A stretch of DNA of 64,000 nt, taken from contig NZ_JABWQP020000011.1 of NCBI RefSeq assembly GCF_014268505.2, forward strand, positions 1-64,000. Direction: 5' to 3'. The notes below the pieces were generated by a model that worked only from the letters and a program-made list of their open reading frames with translations, was not told the origin of the DNA and made no database searches. Positions within the stretch are counted from its first letter, which is position 1; each line of letters begins with the position of its first letter. Shown piece by piece: positions 51,085 to 59,612 of the stretch. The position numbers and the translations under genes are program-made. Source of the stretch: Pseudomonas khorasanensis. GTDB lineage: Bacteria; Pseudomonadota; Gammaproteobacteria; Pseudomonadales; Pseudomonadaceae.

Positions 51085-52581
51085 ATGAGCCAGGAAGTCC
51101 TGACCACCGAAACCAACCGTCGCCAGTTGCAGCAGATCATCGCCGGGCTGTCGGACGGGGTGATTCTGCTGGAGCTCGATAAAAGCATTCTCTGGGCCAA
51201 TGAAGCGGCGCTGGCCATGCATGGGGTCAGCACCATCGGTGATCTGGGCACCAACGCGGACGAGTACGCCAGGCGTTTCGTCCTGCGCTACCGCAATAAC
51301 CATGTGTTGCCGCCGGAAAACTACCCGATCAGCCGTGTGGCGCGCAGCGAGGCGTTCAGTGATCTGCTCATCGAAGCCTCGCCGGTGGACGACCCGGAGC
51401 GCACTTGGGTGCACAAAGTGAGCAGCATGATCCTGACCGACCGCGTCGGGCAGCCCGAGTCGCTGGTGTTGATCATGAGCGACGTGACGGATTGGGCCAA
51501 TGCCGAGCTGCGCTTCGAAAAGACCTTCAACGCCAACCCTGCGCCCGCAGTGATCTGCCGTCTCAGCGACTTGCGTTACATCAAGGTCAATCCGGGCTTC
51601 CTGGAGATGACCGGCTACACCCGCGAGCAGGTCATCGGCACCTCGGCTTATGAAATTGACATCTTCGAGCACGCTGAGCAGCGGGACCTGGCCGTCCAGC
51701 GCTTGCGCGACGTCGCGACCATTCCGCAGATGCAGGCGGAACTGCGCCTGCCCGGCGGTGGCAGCAAGCAAGTGATCGTCGCCGGGCAACCGCTGCTGCT
51801 CAACGACCAAAATTGCATGCTGTTTTCCTTCGTCGACATGGAGCCGCGGCGCAGGGTTGAAGTGGCGCTGCGCCAGAGCGAGGAGCGTTTTGCCAAGGCG
51901 TTTCGCCTGACGCCTGTGCCCATTCTGATCTGTACCGCCGACAAGCAGGAAGTGATCGACGTCAACCAGGCGTTTCTCGAAACCCTGGCCTACGACAGCG
52001 ATGACGTGCTGGGCAAAACCGTGACGCAGCTGAGCTTTATCAACGATGACGGCGCACGCACGCGGTTGTTGTCGGCTCTGGCGAAAAACGGGCGCGTCGA
52101 TCGGGTCGACGTTCCGGTGCGCAAGAAGGATGAGCAATTGCTGGAATGCGCGGTTTCGGCCGACACCGTGAACATTCATGACACGTCATGTTATTTGCTG
52201 GTGTTGATGGACATGACCGAACGCAAGCGCACTGAGCTTGAGCTGGTCGCGGCGATTGAAGAGGTGATGAAGGACGCCTCGTGGTTCAGCCGGACCTTGA
52301 TCGAGAAGCTGGCCAACGTGAAGAAGATCAATTCGCCGCAACTGCCCAGTGCGTCGTTCACCGACCTGACGGCCCGCGAGCGGGATGTGTTGGGGTTGAT
52401 CTGCGAAGGCCTGGCGGACAAGGAGATTGCCGCGCGGCTGAAACTGGCGCCCAACACCGTGCGTAACCATGTGGCCACGGTGTATTCAAAACTCGACGTG
52501 CATAGCCGCAGCGAGGCGATCGTCTGGGCACGTGAACGTGGTTTGTTCTCGGGAGAGTGGGGAGCCAAGGGACAGCGCTGA
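51085..52581 (+). CDS. PAS-domain sensor regulator with LuxR-type HTH
   Basis: A 498-residue cytoplasmic protein with three PAS-like modules: about 10-140 (LSDGVILLELDKSILWANEAAL), 145-265 (FNANPAPAVICRLSDLRYIKVNPGFLEMTGY) and 275-405 (FRLTPVPILICTADKQEVIDVNQAFLETLAY). The output is a C-terminal LuxR/FixJ HTH (LTARERDVLGLICEGLADKEIAARL...TVRNHVATVYSKL). There is no receiver or kinase domain, so ligand or redox sensing by PAS probably controls DNA binding directly. GGAG precedes the ATG at 51085. Target genes unknown. Confidence 0.9.
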   Translation: MSQEVLTTETNRRQLQQIIAGLSDGVILLELDKSILWANEAALAMHGVSTIGDLGTNADEYARRFVLRYRNNHVLPPENYPISRVARSEAFSDLLIEASPVDDPERTWVHKVSSMILTDRVGQPESLVLIMSDVTDWANAELRFEKTFNANPAPAVICRLSDLRYIKVNPGFLEMTGYTREQVIGTSAYEIDIFEHAEQRDLAVQRLRDVATIPQMQAELRLPGGGSKQVIVAGQPLLLNDQNCMLFSFVDMEPRRRVEVALRQSEERFAKAFRLTPVPILICTADKQEVIDVNQAFLETLAYDSDDVLGKTVTQLSFINDDGARTRLLSALAKNGRVDRVDVPVRKKDEQLLECAVSADTVNIHDTSCYLLVLMDMTERKRTELELVAAIEEVMKDASWFSRTLIEKLANVKKINSPQLPSASFTDLTARERDVLGLICEGLADKEIAARLKLAPNTVRNHVATVYSKLDVHSRSEAIVWARERGLFSGEWGAKGQR

Positions 52582-52713
52582 AGGTGCAAATGCACTAGTT
52601 GCGGGGGTGCAAATTCGTGTTCTGGAGAGGGCCGGGTGTTCTTAGGCTGGTGGGGTGTGGTGCAAGCCAATCGGGTCTTGCGATCGCGCCCCTTCGAAAC
52701 AGCTATAGGAACC

Positions 52714-52977
52714 ATGTCCATGATGAATCTTGCGCAGTTGCGCATCGAACTTGAGCGCAGTTTTGCGCCGCTGGCTTGTGAATGCTCGGTGGATGGAGAT
52801 CACTCTCTGACGGTAAAGTTGTATCACGCGGGTTCGGGGCAGGTGGATCTGGTGATCAGCGGGCTTGATCTGGGCTCTTTGCGTACGCAGGAATCGGTCG
52901 ATGCGTTGATTGGAGAGTTGCGGTACGAGCTTGACAGCAATTCCTTGCGATCGTCGCGGGATCAGGATTTGGCCTAG
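52714..52977 (+). CDS. DUF1652-type small protein
   Basis: An 87-residue protein resembling pseudomonad DUF1652: LAQLRIELERSFAPLACECSVDGDHSLTVKLY, then VDLVISGLDLGSLRTQESVDALIGELRYEL. Function unknown. Starts at 52714 and 52720 are both possible; AGGA lies just upstream. Located after the PAS-LuxR gene but with a 132-bp gap, so it probably has its own promoter. Confidence 0.75.
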   Translation: MSMMNLAQLRIELERSFAPLACECSVDGDHSLTVKLYHAGSGQVDLVISGLDLGSLRTQESVDALIGELRYELDSNSLRSSRDQDLA

Positions 52978-53329
52978 GGGGCTTTGGTCTTGGCGGCCTT
53001 TGGGCCGGCCATGCTCTTGGGGTTTTGGGTGAATATCCGTTTTTGCGGTGCTGCGGCGGGTGGTTTCGCCCTAACGGCGAGTCACCTTTTCCAAACGCCG
53101 AAAAGGTAACCCAAAAGGCTTTGCCCTGACGTTCGGCCCGCTCGCTTAGGCTTGGGGTTTCTTCGCTGCGGGGTTGGGCGTTTGTATGAACGCAACGACA
53201 GCCCCAACCATCCAATCAGCCCAATCCACTGGCGCTAACAACGTGCTCAGCTATAAAGAATGAGTGGTCAGGTCTTCCGTGGTCGGTTCGGTTGCGGGAG
53301 GTTGTCTTCCATTTACCGCGGGTCGTCCT
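52978..53329. other. Intergenic stretch with dispersed-repeat-like sequence
   Basis: No gene seen. GTCACCTTTTCCAAACGCCG (53081-53100) and the complementary CGAAAAGGTAAC that follows form a hairpin, within a segment (about 53059-53160) whose wording recalls a repeat often seen between pseudomonad genes. That identification is from memory and unverified. Confidence 0.45.
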
Positions 53330-53542
53330 ATGAATCATCTTGGGAAGCGCGTGTTGCCGTTGGTTTTTTTCGCCGTGCTGTTGGCGGGTTGCGCCAGTCC
53401 GCCGCCCCCTGCGCCTGTCGCGCCGCCGCCACCGCCGGAACGTCGGTGCGAGGTGTTGGAAAATACTGAGGTTGTTGGGGATATGTATGTGGATGGGCAA
53501 GTGACGCGCCAAATCACGACCACCCGTTGCATCACGCAATAA
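53330..53542 (+). CDS. Small proline-rich lipoprotein
   Basis: A 70-residue lipoprotein with signal peptide (LPLVFFAVLLAGC), a proline-rich linker (SPPPPAPVAPPPPPERRCEV) and a short C-terminal part with two further cysteines (RRCEVLENT, TTTRCITQ) that could form a disulfide. No clear Shine-Dalgarno precedes the ATG. Function unknown. Confidence 0.62.
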   Translation: MNHLGKRVLPLVFFAVLLAGCASPPPPAPVAPPPPPERRCEVLENTEVVGDMYVDGQVTRQITTTRCITQ

Positions 53543-53590
53543 GGCTGGTGATTACCCGGCTGCACGAAACACGGAACCATGCACCGATCC

Positions 53591-53676
53591 TGTGGGAGCG
53601 AGCCTGCTCGCGAAGACGCAGTGTCAGTCGATATTCATATCAATGACACAGCGCGTTGGCGAGCAGGCTCACGCCG
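53591..53676. repeat. REP pair with diverged second half
   Basis: TGTGGGAGCGAGCCTGCTCG (53591-53610) faces TTGGCGAGCAGGCTCACGCC (53656-53675), with GTGTCA...TGACAC also inverted between them. Confidence 0.8.
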
Positions 53677-53693
53677 GTTATCTTCGGCGCAGA

Positions 53694-54461
53694 TCAGGAC
53701 AGGAAACCACCGTCCACATTCAGCGCTACCCCGGTGGTGTAGCTCGACGCGTCGCTGGCCAGGTACAAGACCGCGCCGGCCATTTCGCTCGGGTCGGCCA
53801 CACGCTTGAGGGGTATCTGCGTCAGGGCCTGTTTCAATATCGCATCGTTCTTCACAAGCGCCGAAGCGAATTTGGTGTCGGTCAGGCCCGGCAGCAGGGC
53901 GTTGCAGCGGATGCCGAATTGCGCGCATTCCTTGGCGAAGACTTTGGTCATGTTGATGACCGCTGCTTTGGTCACCGAATAAATGCCCTGGAAGATCCCC
54001 GGCGAGATGCCGTTGATCGAGGCGACGTTAATAATGCTGCCGCCACCGTTTTCGCGCATCAACTTGCCAGCTTCGACTGACATGAAGAAGTAGCCGCGAA
54101 TGTTCACGTCGACGGTCTTCTGGAACGCACCGAGGTCGGTGTCCAGCACGTTGCAGAATTGCGGGTTGGTCGCGGCGTTGTTGACCAGAATGTCGAGGCG
54201 GCCGAATTGTTCCTTGATCCCGGCGAACACCTGGCTGATCTGATCCATTTCACCGATGTGGCACGCCACGGCAGTGGCTTTGCCACCGGCGGCGGTGATT
54301 GCATCCGCGACGTGCTGGCAGCCTTCGAGTTTGCGGCTCGAAACGATGACATGAGCACCTTGCTGGGCCAGCAGTTTGGCAATGGCTTCACCGATGCCAC
54401 GGCTGGCGCCGGAGACGAAAGCGATTTTGCCGTCGAGGTCGAACAACTGAGTCTTGGACAT
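53694..54461 (-). CDS. Short-chain dehydrogenase/reductase
   Basis: A 255-residue classical SDR: cofactor site VSGASRGIGEAIA, NNAAT, catalytic serine in IINVASINGISPG, YSVTK active-site tyrosine and lysine, and ALNVDGGFLS end. An arginine in SSRK after the second strand suggests NADP preference. It lies 37 bp downstream of the phosphotransferase gene and is probably co-transcribed with it; this pair is often found in lipid or fatty-acid catabolic contexts. Confidence 0.92.
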   Translation of the reverse strand: MSKTQLFDLDGKIAFVSGASRGIGEAIAKLLAQQGAHVIVSSRKLEGCQHVADAITAAGGKATAVACHIGEMDQISQVFAGIKEQFGRLDILVNNAATNPQFCNVLDTDLGAFQKTVDVNIRGYFFMSVEAGKLMRENGGGSIINVASINGISPGIFQGIYSVTKAAVINMTKVFAKECAQFGIRCNALLPGLTDTKFASALVKNDAILKQALTQIPLKRVADPSEMAGAVLYLASDASSYTTGVALNVDGGFLS

Positions 54462-54498
54462 GGGATTCCCTTGTGAAAAGTCTTGTTGGGGGCCTGGA

Positions 54499-55566
54499 TC
54501 AGAGGCTGGATTTCTGAATGACCTGCAGGCTCATCTGCTCCAGCAGTTTGTTCATGTGAATGAACTGCGCGAAGCGTTTGTCCTGGGTCTGTCCATGGTA
54601 GAAGCGGTAGTAAATCTGCTGCACGATGCCGGCCAGGCGAAACAGGCCGTAGGTGTAGTAAAAATCGAAGTTGTCGATGCGGATGCCCGAGCGCTCGGCG
54701 TAGTAATCGACGAATTCGCGGCGAGTGAGCATGCCCGGCGCGTGGCTCGGCTGGCGACGCATCAGTTGCACGGGCGCCGGGTCGCCGGCCTCGATCCAGT
54801 AGGCGAGGCTGTTGCCCAGGTCCATCAGCGGGTCGCCGAGGGTGGTCAGTTCCCAGTCGAGCACGCCGATGATCTGCATCGGGTTGTCCGGGTCGAGGAT
54901 GACGTTGTCGAAGCGATAATCGTTGTGGACGATGCTCGACGTTGGGTGGTCGGCCGGCATCTTGTCGTGAAGCCAGGCCTTCACCGCTTCCCAGTGCGGG
55001 GCATCCGGGGTCAACGCTTTCTCGTAGCGCTCGCTCCAGCCTTTGATCTGCCGCGCGACGTAGCCTTCGGGCTTGCCCAGATCACCAAGGCCGCAGGCGT
55101 TGTAATCGACCCGGTGCAGTTCGACGAAACGGTCGATGAAGCTCTTGCACAGGGCCTCGGTGTTCGTTGAGTCGAGGCCCAGTTTCGGTGGCAGTTCCGA
55201 ACGCAGGATGATGCCCTTGACCCGTTCCATCACATAAAACTCGGCGCCCATGACCGATTCATCGGTGCAGTGCACGTAGGCTTTCGGGCAATACGGAAAA
55301 CCGTCGCGCAGTTGATTGAGTATGCGGAATTCGCGGCCCATGTCGTGGGCGGATTTGGCCTTGTGGCCGAACGGCGGGCGGCGCAGAACGAACTCTTGCT
55401 CGGGGTATTCCAGCAGATAGGTCAGGTTCGACGCACCGCCGGGAAACTGGCTGATGTGCGGAGTGCCGGTCAGGCCCGGAATGTGCGCCTTGAGGTACGG
55501 ATCGATCAGGCTGGCATCGAGTTCTTCGCCGGAGCGGATACGGGTGGACTGGTCAGTAAGCGCCAT
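54499..55566 (-). CDS. APH-family phosphotransferase (ACAD10/11-like)
   Basis: A 355-residue aminoglycoside-phosphotransferase-fold kinase. Motifs: FPGGASNLTYLLEY, FVLRRPP lysine-type region, SSIVHNDYRFDNVILD catalytic loop and GVLDWELTTLGDPLMDLG metal loop. The closest known group is the kinase domain of ACAD10/ACAD11, which phosphorylates 4-hydroxyacyl-CoA. Together with the SDR, a role in hydroxy fatty acid breakdown is possible; drug resistance is unlikely. Confidence 0.9.
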   Translation of the reverse strand: MALTDQSTRIRSGEELDASLIDPYLKAHIPGLTGTPHISQFPGGASNLTYLLEYPEQEFVLRRPPFGHKAKSAHDMGREFRILNQLRDGFPYCPKAYVHCTDESVMGAEFYVMERVKGIILRSELPPKLGLDSTNTEALCKSFIDRFVELHRVDYNACGLGDLGKPEGYVARQIKGWSERYEKALTPDAPHWEAVKAWLHDKMPADHPTSSIVHNDYRFDNVILDPDNPMQIIGVLDWELTTLGDPLMDLGNSLAYWIEAGDPAPVQLMRRQPSHAPGMLTRREFVDYYAERSGIRIDNFDFYYTYGLFRLAGIVQQIYYRFYHGQTQDKRFAQFIHMNKLLEQMSLQVIQKSSL

Positions 55567-55764
55567 ACTTATCCCTTCTGCTTATTTTGGAGGCCAGACA
55601 TCATTGGCTAATCTAATGGCGCGCTCGGGTCGTCACAAGCGCGGGCCGGTCTTATAGGTTAGCGTGTTGCCGGATAATCACCTGTGGGAATGGGTAACGG
55701 AGGGGCGTGCAGACTGAGTTGGGCGGTTTGTCCGACTGCGATAATCCGCCGTTGGGCGCGTGCT

Positions 55765-56733
55765 TCAGTGCACGCGCTGGTTGCTGAATTTTGGCGGCAG
55801 AGCGACGGGGGTCAAAACCGGTTGCCCAGAGAAGAAAGCCACGAGGTTCTTGCCCACCAGTTCCACCGTCCCTTGCGTGGCCTCGGGGGACAGTCCGGCG
55901 ACATGCGAAGTCAGCACAATGTTGCTGAGGGTTTTCAAGGAATCGGGCACTTCAGGTTCGTGATCGAACACGTCCAGCGCGGCACCGGCGATTCGGCGTT
56001 GTTCAAGCGCGGTGATCAATTCTGCCGTTGCGATCACACTGGCTCGCGCAATATTGACGATGAAGCCCTTCGGCCCAAGTGCATCGAGTACCGCTCTTGT
56101 CACCAGATGCTGGGTGCCGATGCCGCCTGGCGTGGCGACGATCAAAAAGTCCGAGGCGCGGGCCAGGTCCGTCGGTGTCGAGCAAAAGGTGTAAGGCACG
56201 TCGCTGCGCACCTGGCGGTTGTGATAGCTGATCTGCATATCGAAACCCAGCTCCGCGCGCTTGGCGATGGCCATGCCCACCGCGCCCAGCCCGAGAATGC
56301 CCAGACGTTTGCCCGCCAGCGATGGGCGCATGATTTTTGGCCACTCGCCCCGACGCACCGCCGCGTCGCAACGGGGAATATCGCGCACCAACGCCAGCAG
56401 CAACGCCATCGCATGATCGGCCACTGAGGAGGCGTTGACTCCGGCGCCGTTGGTGACGGTGATACCTCGATTGCTCGCCGCTTGCAGATCGACCTGTTCG
56501 TAACCCGCACCAATCACCGTGATGATTTTCAAGGCGGGCAGGGCGCTGATTTCGTCGGCGGTCAGTCCCAACGGGCCGCGAGTAAGCACGGCGTCGATGC
56601 GGCTGCCGTGGGTGACGATGGCTTGTGCGCGCTCGGCAGGTGTTGGCGCAAGGATCAGGTGAAACCCCTGGTGTTCAAGAATAGGCAGATAGTCATTGAT
56701 CGTTTCAACCAGTACCAGAACGGTTGCGGGCAT
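55765..56733 (-). CDS. D-2-hydroxyacid dehydrogenase family protein
   Basis: A 322-residue NAD(P)-dependent dehydrogenase. Rossmann motif LGILGLGAVGMAIA, catalytic arginine in NIARASVIATAEL, glutamate in DVFDHEPEVPD and histidine in LTSHVAGLSPEA. The common NIGRG is replaced by NIARA, and the usual aspartate after V is alanine, so substrate range may be unusual (glyoxylate/hydroxypyruvate-type reductase). AGGAG is 7 bp before the ATG at 56731-56733. Monocistronic. Confidence 0.9.
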   Translation of the reverse strand: MPATVLVLVETINDYLPILEHQGFHLILAPTPAERAQAIVTHGSRIDAVLTRGPLGLTADEISALPALKIITVIGAGYEQVDLQAASNRGITVTNGAGVNASSVADHAMALLLALVRDIPRCDAAVRRGEWPKIMRPSLAGKRLGILGLGAVGMAIAKRAELGFDMQISYHNRQVRSDVPYTFCSTPTDLARASDFLIVATPGGIGTQHLVTRAVLDALGPKGFIVNIARASVIATAELITALEQRRIAGAALDVFDHEPEVPDSLKTLSNIVLTSHVAGLSPEATQGTVELVGKNLVAFFSGQPVLTPVALPPKFSNQRVH

Positions 56734-56907
56734 TGCGCGGCTCCTGTGATCGGCGGCGGTAAGGTCGCGAAAGTCGTAGCAGAGTGCTGATTCCAGAGCG
56801 CTTTGGCAATGGCAGAGCACTGCCCCGTTCCAGCCAGTGTAGGAGCTGGAACGGCGCGCGCGCGAGTGCTTCGTCAGAACACGGCTACGACGTTTTTTCT
56901 GCAGGTA

Positions 56908-57291
56908 TCAAGTGACGTACTGAGCGGTTCCGTTACCGAATGACCAGTTCTCTTTTTTCACTTCCACCAAGTTGATGAACACATCTTCCAGGCGCACGGC
57001 CAGTTGCGTGTTGAGGCTTTCGGCAATGGTTTTGAACAACAGTTGTTTTTTCTCGACTGTGCGGCCTTCGCTGATGGTGATCTGGATGAACACCACCCCG
57101 TCGCTGCGCTGGATGCCCAGGTATTGCGGGTCGTAGATCAGGTGCTGAGCGTCGTGCTCGGTGAGGATCTGGAAATTGTCGTGCTCCGGCACATCGATGG
57201 CGCTGCGCAGGGCGGCGTAGATTAATTCGCCGATGCGTCTGGCGAAAGTGGGGTCGGGGTTTCGTCGGATGTCGAGGCGAACGAGGGGCAT
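56908..57291 (-). CDS. Tautomerase-family protein
   Basis: A 127-residue 4-oxalocrotonate tautomerase/MIF superfamily member. After removal of Met the chain starts with Pro (PLVRLDIRR), the catalytic base of the family. Two beta-alpha-beta units follow (FVQIT-like VVFIQITISEGRTVEKKQLLFKTIAESL). AAGGAAG lies 9 bp before this ATG, excluding the longer frame, which would bury the proline. Substrate unknown. Confidence 0.88.
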   Translation of the reverse strand: MPLVRLDIRRNPDPTFARRIGELIYAALRSAIDVPEHDNFQILTEHDAQHLIYDPQYLGIQRSDGVVFIQITISEGRTVEKKQLLFKTIAESLNTQLAVRLEDVFINLVEVKKENWSFGNGTAQYVT

Positions 57292-57551
57292 GGACTGAGC
57301 TTCCTTGGGCAGGGGACTCATTCACGCTAGATCATCTGAGCGAAATAGAAAGAATGCCGGTGCCACCGAAGTTCCCCGCTGCATACGAAACCCTGTAGGA
57401 GCTGTCGAGTGCAACGAGGCTGCCTACCGGGATACCGGATTTTGCCTACGAAACCATCGGAGCGGTCTGCTACCCGGCAGGAGACGAGTGCGCAACTATC
57501 AAAGGGCATAAAGCAGCTCGAGCATTTATCGCCAACAGCCAAGGAAGGCAC

Positions 57552-57746
57552 ATGCTTCAAGACGATCGGGAAAATCTGGAACTCGACAGGTTACAAAATG
57601 AATCACGGAAACTTGTGGCCGAAAGAAGGAAGCTTTTGGCGGAGGAGAAAAAGCTGGCTTGGGAGACCTATTTCTATCCCCTCGCGGTAGTGGCCGGGGT
57701 TTTAACTGCAACGGTGGCGGTAGCGGGACTGTTACTAAACCATTGA
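57552..57746 (+). CDS. Small coiled-coil / single-TM protein, 64 residues
   Basis: AAGGAAGG precedes the ATG at 57552. The N-terminal 40 residues are a charged helix (LELDRLQNESRKLVAERRKLLAEEKKL) likely to form a coiled coil, followed by one TM segment (LAVVAGVLTATVAVAGLLL) near the C-terminus. It is likely a C-tail-anchored inner-membrane protein facing the cytoplasm. Function unknown; it lies 50 bp ahead of a second such protein. Confidence 0.65.
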   Translation: MLQDDRENLELDRLQNESRKLVAERRKLLAEEKKLAWETYFYPLAVVAGVLTATVAVAGLLLNH

Positions 57747-57796
57747 ATGTCGGTTATTTCGCAATCACCAGACCTGTCACTTAAAAGGAGGAAGAC

Positions 57797-57967
57797 ATGA
57801 GCATTTATGATGCAAGAGCCAGAATGGAACAAATGGAGCGCGAGCATGATGAATATGTCGAAAGGATGCGCGTCAAACATAGAGGCGATCTGTATCCAGT
57901 CTTGATGCTGCTAGCGTTCGGCATCTTCTGCATGTGCCTTGGCTTCATCCTCGGTCGATCAATCTGA
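57797..57967 (+). CDS. Small single-TM protein, 56 residues
   Basis: GGAGG lies 6 bp before the ATG at 57797, a near-ideal ribosome binding site. The N-terminal 30 residues are highly charged (ARARMEQMEREHDEYVERMRVKHRG) and the C-terminal part is one hydrophobic helix (YPVLMLLAFGIFCMCLGFIL) ending GRSI. The layout is the same as in the preceding 64-residue protein, so the two may act as a pair. No family recognised. Confidence 0.68.
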   Translation: MSIYDARARMEQMEREHDEYVERMRVKHRGDLYPVLMLLAFGIFCMCLGFILGRSI

Positions 57968-58220
57968 TCCCGTTGCCCCAATCATCCTGGTACTGAAGCC
58001 TGCTCGAAAACGACAAGGAGCGTATCCAGCACCGACCTGTATTTTTCCATTAACGACGCCTGTTTGGTCTGCTCCGCACAACCATTCCTCCACTAAGTCT
58101 TTGCTTCTGCTCATTTATCGCGGAGAATCGCGCCCCTGTTTCGGCCGGAGCATGTCTGTCGGTTTTTTTCGACGCGTCCTGACCGAGTGGCAAGTGACCG
58201 GAATGCGGAGATCCGACCGG

Positions 58221-59501
58221 ATGAATGATCAGGCCAAAAGCGTTGATCAGCGCTTTGATGCAGCAGCACCCGCTGAACTTTCGAGCTGGAATCGCCAGGA
58301 CACCACCTGGATGTTGGGACTGTTCGGTACGGCCATTGGCGCCGGTACCCTGTTCCTGCCGATCAATGCAGGACTCGGTGGTTTCTGGCCGCTGGTGATC
58401 CTCGCGCTGCTGGCGTTCCCGATGACGTTCTACGCACATCGCGGCTTGACCCGCTTCGTGCTCTCCGGCCGCGAAGGTGCCGACATCACCGAGGTGGTGG
58501 AACAGCATTTCGGGATCAAGGCCGGTGCGCTGATCACTCTGCTGTACTTCTTCGCAATCTTCCCCATCCTGCTGATTTACAGCGTCGGCCTGACCAACAC
58601 GGTCGCCAGTTTCCTTGAACACCAACTGCACATCGCGCCGCCGCCGCGCGCTCTGCTGTCGTTCGTGCTGATTCTGGGGTTGCTGGCCGTGGTGCGTTGC
58701 GGTGAACAGGCCATCGTCAAGGCGATGAGCCTCATGGTCTATCCGTTCATCGTCGCGCTGCTGTTCCTGGCGGTATACCTGATTCCGCATTGGAACGGCG
58801 GCATCCTCGCCACCGCATCGCAGGTGCCGGCGCCGTCGGCGCTGTTGCACACCCTTTGGCTTGCGATTCCGGTGATGGTGTTCTCGTTCAACCATTCGCC
58901 GATCATCTCGGCGTTTGCAGTGGATCAGAAGCGTCGCTACGGTGCGAACGCTGACGAGCGCAGCTCCCAGATCCTCTGCCGGGCCCATTTGCTGATGGTG
59001 GTGATGGTGCTGTTCTTCGTGTTCAGCTGCGTGCTGACGCTGTCGCCGGAGCAACTGGCGCAGGCGAAGGATCAGAACCTGTCGATTCTGTCGTACCTGG
59101 CCAACCATTTCAGCAACCCGACCATCGCGTTCGCCGCGCCGTTGATTGCCTTCGTCGCGATCTCCAAATCGTTCCTCGGGCATTACATCGGTGCCAGCGA
59201 AGGCCTCAAAGGCTTGATCGTCAAGAGCGGCAAGCGTCCAGGTGCCAAGACGCTGGATCGTATTGTGGCGGCGTTCATGCTGGTGATCTGCTGGGCCGTG
59301 GCGACGCTGAACCCGAGCATCCTGGGCATGATCGAAACCATCGGTGGTCCGGTGATTGCCGCGATTCTGTTCCTGATGCCGATGTATGCGATTCGCAAGG
59401 TGCCGGCGATGGCGCGTTACCGCGGTCAGGCGTCGAATGTGTTCGTTGCTGCAGTGGGTCTTGTGGCGATTTCTGCGCTGGTCTACAAGCTGGCTGTGTG
59501 A
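58221..59501 (+). CDS. HAAAP-family serine/threonine permease
   Basis: A 426-residue transporter with 11 TM segments of the SdaC/TdcC type. It opens with a polar N-terminus, then TTWMLGLFGTAIGAGTLFLPINAGLGG, the family signature; FSFNHSPIISAFAVDQKRRYG and AISKSFLGHYIGASEGLKGL follow. Serine or threonine uptake with protons or sodium is probable. ATG at 58221 with GGAG 10 bp upstream; other in-frame starts upstream read through non-coding sequence. Convergent with acnB. Confidence 0.92.
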   Translation: MNDQAKSVDQRFDAAAPAELSSWNRQDTTWMLGLFGTAIGAGTLFLPINAGLGGFWPLVILALLAFPMTFYAHRGLTRFVLSGREGADITEVVEQHFGIKAGALITLLYFFAIFPILLIYSVGLTNTVASFLEHQLHIAPPPRALLSFVLILGLLAVVRCGEQAIVKAMSLMVYPFIVALLFLAVYLIPHWNGGILATASQVPAPSALLHTLWLAIPVMVFSFNHSPIISAFAVDQKRRYGANADERSSQILCRAHLLMVVMVLFFVFSCVLTLSPEQLAQAKDQNLSILSYLANHFSNPTIAFAAPLIAFVAISKSFLGHYIGASEGLKGLIVKSGKRPGAKTLDRIVAAFMLVICWAVATLNPSILGMIETIGGPVIAAILFLMPMYAIRKVPAMARYRGQASNVFVAAVGLVAISALVYKLAV

Positions 59502-59510
59502 CCTGTCACT

Positions 59511-59540
59511 GATCGTTCCCACGAGAGCTGGGAACGATCA
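59511..59540. repeat. Short inverted repeat after the permease gene
   Basis: GATCGTTCCC (59511-59520) and GGGAACGATC (59530-59539) form a 10-bp perfect inverted repeat; it starts with the same GATCGTTCCCACG as the repeat at 36261. Confidence 0.7.
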
Positions 59541-59558
59541 GGCGATAGGCGATCAGCA

Positions 59559-59599
59559 TAAAAAAAAGCCGCTCATCTCACGATGGGCGGCGTTTTTTA
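59559..59599. terminator. Bidirectional terminator between permease and acnB
   Basis: An A run, the stem GCCGCTCATC (59568-59577) with GATGGGCGGC (59582-59591), and a T run give a terminator usable from both sides. Confidence 0.88.
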
Positions 59600-59612
59600 T
59601 TGCGTTGCAGCG

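Noticed and set aside
53694..55566. Phosphotransferase as an aminoglycoside-resistance gene
   Set aside because: The sequence fits the ACAD10/11-like kinase group and it is paired with an SDR, not with resistance or mobile genes.
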